Source of the DNA: Desulfolutivibrio sulfoxidireducens
Lineage (GTDB): Bacteria; Desulfobacterota; Desulfovibrionia; Desulfovibrionales; Desulfovibrionaceae
Length of the DNA stretch: 64,000 nucleotides
Direction: 5' to 3'
Assembly (NCBI RefSeq): GCF_013376475.1
Contig: NZ_CP045508.1
Span: 434,001 to 498,000, forward strand
Notes under the pieces: generated by a model
What the model saw: only the letters and a program-made list of their open reading frames with translations
What the model was told of the DNA's origin: nothing
Databases searched by the model: none
Translations under genes and position numbers: made by a program
In this document: one piece after another, positions 45,823 through 52,733 of the stretch
Layout: every line of letters starts with the position of its first letter
Position numbering within the stretch: the stretch's first letter is position 1

Positions 45823-48666
45823 TCAGATCCGATCTTCCTGGAGCACCACGGCCGGGGGCAGGTCCACGATGAACACGCTTCCCCCGCCGGGGCGCGGCTC
45901 GACCCGGATACGGCCGCCGTACCGGGTGACCACGCCCCGGCAGATGGACAGGCCAAGCCCGGTTCCGGCGGGCTTGTCGCGCGCGTCGCCCGATCGGTTT
46001 TGCTGGTAGAACTTCTCGAAGACCCTCTCCCGGTCCTCCTCGGGCACCCCCGGCCCGTTGTCCGAGACCGAGATGCGTATGCCGCCGTCCGGCATGGCCC
46101 ATGCCCGGAGCACGATCTCCCCTTCCCTCGAGAACTTGACGGCGTTGTGCACCAGGTTGGTCACCACCTGCTGCATCCGGTCCCTGTCGGCCCAGAGGTG
46201 GGGGAGGTCCACGGGAATATCCATGCGCAGCGCAAGCTCCGGTTTGCGGGCCAGATCGCCCCGCACGGACAGTCTCGCCTCCAGGGCCAGATCCTGGAGG
46301 TCGAGGGGGGCGTCGCGCCAGGCCATGCGCCCGTCCTCGATGCTGGTCAGGTCCAGCACGTCGTCGATGAGCTGGGTCAGGCGTTCGGCCTCGACCCTGA
46401 TGATGTCCAGGTTGCGGACCGCCCGTTCGGCCTTGGGCTGGGCCGATGGATCAAAGCGGGTCAGGGGCATGAAGGTCTTTCTGAAATCCCGGACCAAAAG
46501 CCGCACGAACCCGAGGATCGAGGTCAGGGGGGTGCGCAGTTCATGGGAGACCGAGGACAGAAAGGCGGATTTCAGACGGTCCAGTTCGCACAGCCTGGCG
46601 TTGGCCCGGGTCAACTCCTCGGCCTTTGTGGCCAGGTCCCTGGTGCGTTGTTCCACCCGGACCTCGAGCTGGCGGGAATAGTCGCGCATGAGCCGTTCGC
46701 GCTCCCGGTGGAAGTCGATGCGGGCCACGAGTTCGGCGGGGCTCAGGCGCAATTCGGCCAGGACCCGGCCGTAGGCCTCGGAAAGCTCGCGGCGCTCGGC
46801 GGGAGAAAAGACGCTGTCCACGCTGAGGGCCTGGTCGGCGGTCCCCGATCCCACGGCCCCGGCCAGGTCGGCCTCCACCCCCTGGCGCAGTTCGGCCAAC
46901 TCCAGCACCGTGATGCGCCCCTGGTCGTCCGGACGCAGCATGGCCGCGCGCCGTCCCACCATGGCCGCGGCGGCGTCGCCCGGGAAATAGACGGACAAGA
47001 GATCCGTGAGAATCCGGGCCTTGGACTTAAGCGGGATGGTTTTTTCCAGCCACGCGCCAAAGGGAACGGATGTGCCGCCGCCCTCGGAGACGAAGGTTTC
47101 GGCGGTGCGGCGTTCCGCGTCCGCCTGGCGGAAAAAGAAGGTCGCGGCCAGAAAACATCCCATATTGGCGGTCAGGGACCAGAACACGGCGTGCGTCACC
47201 CGGTCCAGATCCCCAAGCCCGAACAGGGCCTCGGGACGAAGCCAGGACAGGCCCAGGGGGCCGTGGGCCAGGATGTCCCCGGGCAGGCCGCCGGCGCGGA
47301 CAAGGGCCGGGAGAAGCATGGTGTACAGCCAGACGGCGAATCCGCCGCCGATGCCCAGAAGGGCTCCCGCCTTTCCGGCCCCCCGCCAGAAAAGGCCCAG
47401 AAGCGTGGCCGGCGCGAACTGGAGAACGGCGGCAAAGGCGATCATGCCCATGTCGGCCAGCATGAAGGCCTCCCCGGCCCAGCTCTCGAACCAGGCGGCC
47501 AGGGCGATGATGCACACCGCGGCCGCCCGGCGGACCCCGAGGAGCCTGCGGCGGACGAAGCGCAGGGGGGAAAGGCTGTCGGCCAGGGGCAGCAGCAGAT
47601 GGTTGACGGCCATGGTGGCCAGGGTCACCGTGGCCACCATGATCATCCCGGCCGACGCGGAAAAACCGCCCAGAAAGACCAGAAGGGCCAGCCAGGGACG
47701 ATCGTGCAGCATGGGCAGGCGCAGCACGTAGGTGTCGGCCTCGGTCCGGGGCAGGCCCTCGATCATGCCCTGCAGGGCGATGGGCAAAACGAACAGGGTG
47801 ATCCCGAAAAGATAGAGGGGGAAAACCCACATGGCCGTGCGCACGTGGCCCTCTCCCGGGCTTTCCACCACAGCGGCGTGGAACTGGCGGGGCAGAAACA
47901 CCACGGCCGAGGCGGACAGGATCAGAAAGCTGGTCCAGCGCAGGTACCCCTGGGCGCCCTCGGGAAGGGGCGGCGGCATGGCCCCGGCCTGGGCGGCCCG
48001 GGAGAAGAGTTCCGTGAAGCCTCCGCCCAGGGAGAAGGTCACGAACAGCCCCACGGCCGAGAGGGCCAAAAGTTTTACGGCCGATTCGGCGGCCACCACG
48101 GCCATCATGCCCGGATGGCGTTCGGTGGGATCGAGGCGGCGCATGCCGAAGACGATGGTGAAAAGGATCATGACCAGGGCCACGGCCGGTCCCAGGAGGG
48201 AATCCACGACGCCGAAGGCCCCCCCGGCCACGATGGCGAAGGTGGCGATGACGGATTTGAGCTGCAGGGCCAGATACGGGGCGACGCCGAGCATGGCTAC
48301 GACCGAGGCCAGGCCGGCCACGGACGGGGACTTGCCGTATCTGGCCCCCAAAAAGTCGGCGATGCTGGTGATGTGCAGGGTGTTTTTGAGGCGGATCATG
48401 CGGGGCAAAAGAAAGGGCCAGCACACGGCGGCCAGGGTCGGACCGAGGGAGACGGGAACGAACAGCAGGCCCAGGTTGGCGGCCAGCCCGACGTTGCCGT
48501 AGAAGGTCCATGAGGTGCAGTACACGCCAAGCGTCAGGGAATAGACCAGAGGGCTTTGGGCCAGGCGCAGGCCCAGGGGGGTCTTTTTTTCCACCCACAG
48601 GGCCAGAAGGAAAAGGGCCAGGATATAGACGGAAAGGGCGAGGCCCGCCGTTGTCGCACCGAACAT
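45823..48666 (-). CDS. Sodium-solute-symporter-fused sensor histidine kinase
   Basis: A 947-residue membrane kinase of the CbrA type. Residues 1 to about 540 form 13 helices of an SSF permease (LGLRLAQSPLVYSLTLGVYCTSWT..., ADFLGARYGKSPSVAGLASV, FSASAGMIMVATVTL). A cytoplasmic linker with a coiled coil leads to the HisKA domain with phospho-acceptor His near 707 ([13 protein letters not shown]) and an ATPase with NLVHNAVKFSRE, SDNGPGVPEED and GTGLGLSICRG. In characterised relatives transport or substrate binding adjusts kinase output. The partner receiver may be the lone one encoded divergently at 49127. A tiny membrane-protein gene ends two bases before it. Confidence 0.92.
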   Translation of the reverse strand: MFGATTAGLALSVYILALFLLALWVEKKTPLGLRLAQSPLVYSLTLGVYCTSWTFYGNVGLAANLGLLFVPVSLGPTLAAVCWPFLLPRMIRLKNTLHITSIADFLGARYGKSPSVAGLASVVAMLGVAPYLALQLKSVIATFAIVAGGAFGVVDSLLGPAVALVMILFTIVFGMRRLDPTERHPGMMAVVAAESAVKLLALSAVGLFVTFSLGGGFTELFSRAAQAGAMPPPLPEGAQGYLRWTSFLILSASAVVFLPRQFHAAVVESPGEGHVRTAMWVFPLYLFGITLFVLPIALQGMIEGLPRTEADTYVLRLPMLHDRPWLALLVFLGGFSASAGMIMVATVTLATMAVNHLLLPLADSLSPLRFVRRRLLGVRRAAAVCIIALAAWFESWAGEAFMLADMGMIAFAAVLQFAPATLLGLFWRGAGKAGALLGIGGGFAVWLYTMLLPALVRAGGLPGDILAHGPLGLSWLRPEALFGLGDLDRVTHAVFWSLTANMGCFLAATFFFRQADAERRTAETFVSEGGGTSVPFGAWLEKTIPLKSKARILTDLLSVYFPGDAAAAMVGRRAAMLRPDDQGRITVLELAELRQGVEADLAGAVGSGTADQALSVDSVFSPAERRELSEAYGRVLAELRLSPAELVARIDFHRERERLMRDYSRQLEVRVEQRTRDLATKAEELTRANARLCELDRLKSAFLSSVSHELRTPLTSILGFVRLLVRDFRKTFMPLTRFDPSAQPKAERAVRNLDIIRVEAERLTQLIDDVLDLTSIEDGRMAWRDAPLDLQDLALEARLSVRGDLARKPELALRMDIPVDLPHLWADRDRMQQVVTNLVHNAVKFSREGEIVLRAWAMPDGGIRISVSDNGPGVPEEDRERVFEKFYQQNRSGDARDKPAGTGLGLSICRGVVTRYGGRIRVEPRPGGGSVFIVDLPPAVVLQEDRI

Positions 48667-48668
48667 GG

Positions 48669-48902
48669 TCAGCCGGGTTCCCCGTTTTCCCGGCGGTGCG
48701 GTTCATGTTCCGATCCGGGCAAAAAAGCGCGGGAGAGCAAAAAGAGCCCGGCCAGGAGCACGCCCCAGGCAATGGCCAGGTATCCGGCGGCTGGCCACAG
48801 GCCGGCCTCGACGGCCACGGCGAGCAAGGGCCAGTTGCAGAGCAATCCCCCTACGCCGAAAAGAAAAACGGCGAAGGCGAGGCGCTGCGAAGCAGTTTTC
48901 AT
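48669..48902 (-). CDS. Small two-helix membrane protein upstream of the symporter kinase
   Basis: A 77-residue protein with two hydrophobic helices (LAFAVFLFGVGGLLCNWPLL, GYLAIAWGVLLAGLFLLS) and a charged cytoplasmic tail. The ATG at 48902 has GGAG five bases upstream. It is two bases from the symporter-kinase gene, so the two are translated together. Small companion subunits of this shape accompany many SSF permeases and may stabilise them. No named family is recognised. Confidence 0.65.
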   Translation of the reverse strand: MKTASQRLAFAVFLFGVGGLLCNWPLLAVAVEAGLWPAAGYLAIAWGVLLAGLFLLSRAFLPGSEHEPHRRENGEPG

Positions 48903-49026
48903 GTTTTCTCCGGTTGCGGGGGCCATGTCCGGCCCCGGCCGCTTGGCGGATGATGGAACGGACCTTGTATATCCTTTATACGCGTTTTGAATCCGGAATC
49001 AATGGGGAGGTCCAAAAGGCCTGGGG

Positions 49027-49054
49027 TTGCAATTCGCTTGCAAGCGGATATGAT
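49027..49054 (+). promoter_or_regulatory. Sigma-70-type promoter of the lone receiver gene
   Basis: TTGCAA, 16-nt spacer, TATGAT, in a locally AT-richer stretch. The predicted start point is near 49061, which supports the receiver ATG at 49127 rather than 49058. Confidence 0.5.
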
Positions 49055-49126
49055 GGCATGTCGTACTGGAAATGCACAGAATGCGCGGCCATTCATTGCG
49101 CTGAAACGACGGTGACGGTTGCATAC

Positions 49127-49501
49127 ATGGACAAAACAACGCGTATCCTGGTGGTTGACGATTCCAAGGTCATGCGCGGGATCATCCGCAAAATGCTTGC
49201 CGCCCTCCCCGGGGTAGGCGTGGTGGAGGCCCGCGACGGCAAGGAGGCCTGGGAGTTGCTGCGGACCCAGGCCGTGGACGTGATTCTGTCCGACTGGAAC
49301 ATGCCCCGCATGCGCGGCATCGAACTGTTGCGCCTGGTACGGGCCGACCCCGGTCTGTCGAAGGTGCCCTTTCTCATGGTCACGGCCGAGGCCCAGGACG
49401 TGAATCACGGCGAGGCCGACGCCGCCGGTGTGTCGTCGTACCTGACCAAGCCGTTTACCTCCGAGACCCTGCGGGCCGCTTTGGCCCCCTTCCTCCCCTG
49501 A
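49127..49501 (+). CDS. CheY-like single-domain response regulator
   Basis: A 124-residue receiver with RILVVDDSKVMRGIIRKML, phospho-acceptor Asp in VILSDWNMPRMRG, Thr in FLMVTAEA and Lys in LTKPFTSE. The sequence is closest to CheY-type stand-alone receivers. An in-frame ATG at 49058 would add a Cys-containing 23-residue arm, but the promoter position argues against it. It is divergent from the symporter-kinase pair and could serve it. Confidence 0.88.
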   Translation: MDKTTRILVVDDSKVMRGIIRKMLAALPGVGVVEARDGKEAWELLRTQAVDVILSDWNMPRMRGIELLRLVRADPGLSKVPFLMVTAEAQDVNHGEADAAGVSSYLTKPFTSETLRAALAPFLP

Positions 49502-49647
49502 TTCCCTTTCCGGTCAGTCCGTTTTTCTCATGATCCGGCCGGGGGCGACGCCTCTTTTCCGGACGCTTTCCGCCGGCGCGACGCGTTGGCCAGACCCAGG
49601 CCGGCCTCCCCGGCGGCCCCCCTCCCGGCCCGGCATGGCCCTCGGCG

Positions 49648-49881
49648 CTATTTCCCGGGCTTACCCGCCGTGCGTTCCTCGCCCGTCAGGTGGTTCATGG
49701 AAAAACCGCCCTGGTAGATGACCCCGGTGGTGGTATCCACCACGTATTCCAGTTCGCCGGTGGAGATGTAGGCGTAGCGTCCGATGTCCTTTTTTTGTTC
49801 GTAGATGCGCAGGAAAGCCGCCAGTCCGGCGATCAGGGTGATTTTCCATACAATGTCCACGAGGGTTTTGATCTTGTCCAT
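49648..49881 (-). CDS. Small membrane-anchored protein of unknown function (77 aa)
   Basis: It begins MDKIKTLVDIVWKITLIAGLA, a single N-terminal membrane anchor, followed by a hydrophilic domain (YAYISTGELEYVVDTTTGVIY). I do not recognise a family. AAGGAG upstream of the ATG supports translation. It stands alone between the lone receiver and the ribbon-helix-helix-like gene. Confidence 0.6.
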   Translation of the reverse strand: MDKIKTLVDIVWKITLIAGLAAFLRIYEQKKDIGRYAYISTGELEYVVDTTTGVIYQGGFSMNHLTGEERTAGKPGK

Positions 49882-50018
49882 GACGGGTCTCCTTGGGGGG
49901 CGGTGTTAGAGCGGCCCGGGGACGCGGTCAAGAGGTATCCGGGGACGATTTCGGGGCGGGCTGGAGCACGGGGCGGTCCGGGAAACGGCACAAGGGCGGC
50001 CATGGCCCGGGAATGTTC

Positions 50019-50065
50019 TTGACTTGGTACATGTACAGACATAATAGTCGTACAGAAATTGTACG
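50019..50065 (+). promoter_or_regulatory. Promoter with multiple GTACA half-sites
   Basis: TTGACT at 50019-50024 with CATAAT or TAATAG 15-17 nt on. Overlapping the spacer is the perfect palindrome GTACATGTAC (50027-50036). Just downstream is CGTACA-N5-TGTACG (50049-50065). The four GTACA/TGTAC half-sites straddle the -10 region, as expected for a dimeric repressor, plausibly the product of the next gene. Confidence 0.55.
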
Positions 50066-50081
50066 CGGACAGGAGGTGGAT

Positions 50082-50471
50082 ATGTCTGTATTCAAGCATG
50101 ATAAGGAAGTGAAGCGCATGATTTTCAATGTGGATTCAGATATTGCCGACCGCATTGATCTTCTTCGCGACGAGGCAAAAAACTACGGAAAACGGCTTGA
50201 TGTGGACACGGCTGTGAACAAGGGCCTGGAGAAGTTCCTCAAGAAGGCCGAAAAAAAGCTGGAGGAGATGCGCCACGAGGCCAAGGCCAAAAAGCGCCTC
50301 CAGCCCGCCGACCTCGTTCCGCGCCCAGGCGACCCGCCGGCCCTGCCCGGAGAGAAGGCCCTGGCCGAAAGAACGCCCAATGACCCCGCCGTCCCCACCC
50401 CCGGCCAGATCGCGGCCAAGGTCAAGGAAAACCCCATCCTCGGCGACCCCGCCACACCGGCGAAAAAATAA
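50082..50471 (+). CDS. Probable ribbon-helix-helix-type regulator with low-complexity tail
   Basis: A 129-residue protein. The first 60 residues, KRMIFNVDSDIADRIDLLRD and the helix YGKRLDVDTAVNKGLEKFLKK, resemble a short strand plus two helices as in MetJ/Arc DNA-binding proteins. The rest is a charged coiled coil and a Pro/Ala-rich tail ending KENPILGDPATPAKK. AGGAGGT precedes the ATG. The palindromic promoter directly upstream would suit self-repression. It is read with the amphi-Trp gene 28 nt on. The family is not certain. Confidence 0.55.
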   Translation: MSVFKHDKEVKRMIFNVDSDIADRIDLLRDEAKNYGKRLDVDTAVNKGLEKFLKKAEKKLEEMRHEAKAKKRLQPADLVPRPGDPPALPGEKALAERTPNDPAVPTPGQIAAKVKENPILGDPATPAKK

Positions 50472-50499
50472 CCCCAGCCACCACGCAAGGAGAACGATC

Positions 50500-50910
50500 A
50501 TGGGAAAGCACGGCATAAGCCTCAAGGGAACGGTTGATTTCGCGGGCGCCAGCGCCCTTCTGGCCGATCTGGTCAAAAGCTTCGGCGAAAAGACCGTGTG
50601 TCTGCAAAAAGGCGACGAATTCTGCACCTTGAAACCCGGCGAGGCCATCAGCTTCGAGATCGAGGCCGAGCTCAAAAAAAACCGCCAGAAGTTGGTCATC
50701 GAGCTGTCCTGGCTGGAAGAGGCCCCGGCCCAGGCGGCCCAGGACATCAAGATCACCTCGGTGGAGCCCGAACCCCTGCCCGAACCCGAACTCCCGGCCG
50801 CCGTCGAGGCTGTCCCCGAGGCCGTCGCCGAGGCCGCGCCGTGCCTGACGGTGCCCGAGGCCGCCAAAAAGGACGACGAGGCCGCCTCCGGCAAGAAATC
50901 CAAGAAATAA
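50500..50910 (+). CDS. Amphi-Trp domain protein
   Basis: A 136-residue protein. Residues 1-75 match the amphi-Trp domain (GISLKGTVDFAGASALLADL, then KGDEFCTLKPGEAISFEIEAE, then LVIELSWLEE), a small amphipathic beta-sheet module of unknown role common in anaerobes and archaea. The tail is Pro/Glu/Ala-rich and ends in a lysine cluster. AAGGAG lies upstream of the ATG. It is co-transcribed with the regulator-like gene before it. Confidence 0.75.
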   Translation: MGKHGISLKGTVDFAGASALLADLVKSFGEKTVCLQKGDEFCTLKPGEAISFEIEAELKKNRQKLVIELSWLEEAPAQAAQDIKITSVEPEPLPEPELPAAVEAVPEAVAEAAPCLTVPEAAKKDDEAASGKKSKK

Positions 50911-50923
50911 TCCGTTCTTTAGC

Positions 50924-50966
50924 CCCTCCCCGGACCGCCGCGCCGCGCCGGTTCGTCCGGGGAGGG
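50924..50966. terminator. Strong hairpin between convergent genes
   Basis: Perfect 12-bp stem CCCTCCCCGGAC/GTCCGGGGAGGG with a 19-nt loop, between the amphi-Trp gene and the AAA+ regulator. No T-run is present, so it is a probable but non-canonical terminator. Confidence 0.45.
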
Positions 50967-50971
50967 CACGA

Positions 50972-52552
50972 TCAGCCGCCGGCCGGTCGGCCAAGCCCGT
51001 GCCGTTTCACGCGCCAGGCAAGCTGGCGCGGGGTCAGGCCAAGTTCCCGGGCGGCCCTGGCCTTGACCCAGCCGTGCCGCGACAGGGCCTCGATCATCCT
51101 GGCCCGTTCCATGTCCCACAAGGTGTCCGGCACACCCGGCGCATCCCGGCGGCTGTCCGCGCCGGACGGAACGTCCGTCATTTCTCCCACCACGCCACTC
51201 CCCGGCCCCAGGGAAAAGACCCGGGACGGCAGGTCCCCCACGTCGAGGCGCTCCCCCGACCGCGACAACAGCGCCTCGGACACCAGGGTCTCGACCTCGG
51301 CGTCGTTTCCCGGCCAGGAATAGGCCGCCAGGGCCTTCACCGCCCGGGGCGCCAGCGACGGCCGCGTCCCGGACCGTCCGCCCAAAAGGGCCACGGCCCG
51401 TTGCAAAAGGACCGGGACGTCCCCGGGGCGCTCGCGCAGGGCGGGCAGGCGGATCACCCGAAGCGGACCGCCGTCCCCCCCCACGGCGGGCAACACGGGC
51501 GCCAGGGCCGGGACCTCCCGGACGAGATCCTCCGGCGGCAGGGTGGACCCCAGGATCAGGCGCGCTTTGGAGTGGCGGGTCGCCGCCGACCCGAGGCGCG
51601 AGAACCGGCCGTCGGCGGCCAGCCGGACCAGCCGGTCCGGGAGGTCCGGACACGCGAGGGCATCCGAATGTCCCGGCGCGACTCCCCGGGCGGCCAACAT
51701 CGCCATGTCCGCCAGGTACACGCAGCCCCCGGCCGCGTCCTCCACCGCTCCCGGCCGGGAAAACCCGTTCCCGGCCACCCCGAAGATCGCCGCCGGGTCG
51801 CGGAGGCTGGCCGCCGTAAACGGTTTCGCGGCCCGGGGCGACACCTCGTGGATGAGCCGGGCCAGCCGGGCCTTGCCCGTGCCCGCCTCGCCCCACAACA
51901 GGACCGGACCGTTTTCCCTGGCAGCCTGCTCCGCCAGGGTCCGCAGGCCCGCAAGACCGGGGCATCCCCGGGGGCCGAACATCTCGTCGAACCCGGCCGA
52001 CACCCTGCCCCGAAGCGAGACCGTCTCGGCGGCGTATCCGGCCCGCTCGGCGGCCAGAACACCCCCCATCTCCACGGCCCTGGCCAGAAGGACCGCCGCC
52101 CCGGGCATAGCCGCAACGCCCGCGGCGGCATCGATCTCGGCCACAAGCGCCCCCCGGACCTTGCCTATAGGCTCGAAATCCTCGGCGGGCAGGGCCGCCA
52201 CGGCCACGCTCGGCCCCGGCGGGCCGCCAAGCCAGATCTGTGCCCCGGCCGGGGCCGCCGCCCACGCCGTCCGGAACCGGGGAGGTCCCGGCCGCAGGAA
52301 CTCCCGCAGTCCCTCGCCGCGCCCCGGCCAGGAGCCGGCCTCGGGCACGACGGCCCGAATCCTGGGCGTCTCGTCCCCGGGTTCGAGAAGGACCACGGCG
52401 GCCCGGGCGGCCCCGCTCCCGCGCGCGAACACCTCGAGCATCCCGGTCAAAAGGCCGTCCAAGGCCGGCCCCGGAGGTACATCCGGCGGCGTCGGACGCA
52501 GGATGAGGGCCATTTCGGTCATAAGCCGCACGGACAAAGGGGAATCGTTCAT
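50972..52552 (-). CDS. NifA-like regulator with degenerate sigma-54 activator domain
   Basis: A 526-residue protein in the order GAF-like sensor (about 5-180), AAA+ domain (about 195-410) and Fis-type helix-turn-helix (HGWVKARAARELGLTPRQLAW, very like NifA). The AAA+ part keeps Walker A (GEAGTGKARLARLIH) but lacks the GAFTGA loop. In its place AIFGVAGNGFSRPGAVEDA runs straight to GGCVYLADM, where the usual GGTLFLDEI Walker B has lost its Asp-Glu pair. It therefore probably binds DNA but is unlikely to remodel sigma-54 polymerase. The ATG at 52552 is preferred; one four codons upstream is possible. It is divergent from the P-type ATPase gene, which it might regulate. Confidence 0.8.
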   Translation of the reverse strand: MNDSPLSVRLMTEMALILRPTPPDVPPGPALDGLLTGMLEVFARGSGAARAAVVLLEPGDETPRIRAVVPEAGSWPGRGEGLREFLRPGPPRFRTAWAAAPAGAQIWLGGPPGPSVAVAALPAEDFEPIGKVRGALVAEIDAAAGVAAMPGAAVLLARAVEMGGVLAAERAGYAAETVSLRGRVSAGFDEMFGPRGCPGLAGLRTLAEQAARENGPVLLWGEAGTGKARLARLIHEVSPRAAKPFTAASLRDPAAIFGVAGNGFSRPGAVEDAAGGCVYLADMAMLAARGVAPGHSDALACPDLPDRLVRLAADGRFSRLGSAATRHSKARLILGSTLPPEDLVREVPALAPVLPAVGGDGGPLRVIRLPALRERPGDVPVLLQRAVALLGGRSGTRPSLAPRAVKALAAYSWPGNDAEVETLVSEALLSRSGERLDVGDLPSRVFSLGPGSGVVGEMTDVPSGADSRRDAPGVPDTLWDMERARMIEALSRHGWVKARAARELGLTPRQLAWRVKRHGLGRPAGG

Positions 52553-52733
52553 GGCCTGCGGCATATCACGATCCGGGCCCGCTTTCACCGGGTCGTCAGC
52601 CTCACCTCGCGCCAGGACGGGGCGGTTTTCCTCCCCCTGTCTTTCGGGTATGCTGCGGCCCCTGGCGACGTCGTTTTTCCCCAGCTTCCCGCGACGCCCG
52701 CGCGTCCGCCACCCGAACCACGGAGTTCTGGCC

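Noticed and set aside
46000-48513. 837-codon plus-strand open frame
   Set aside because: Antisense of the symporter-kinase gene, with Gly/His/Gln-rich composition.
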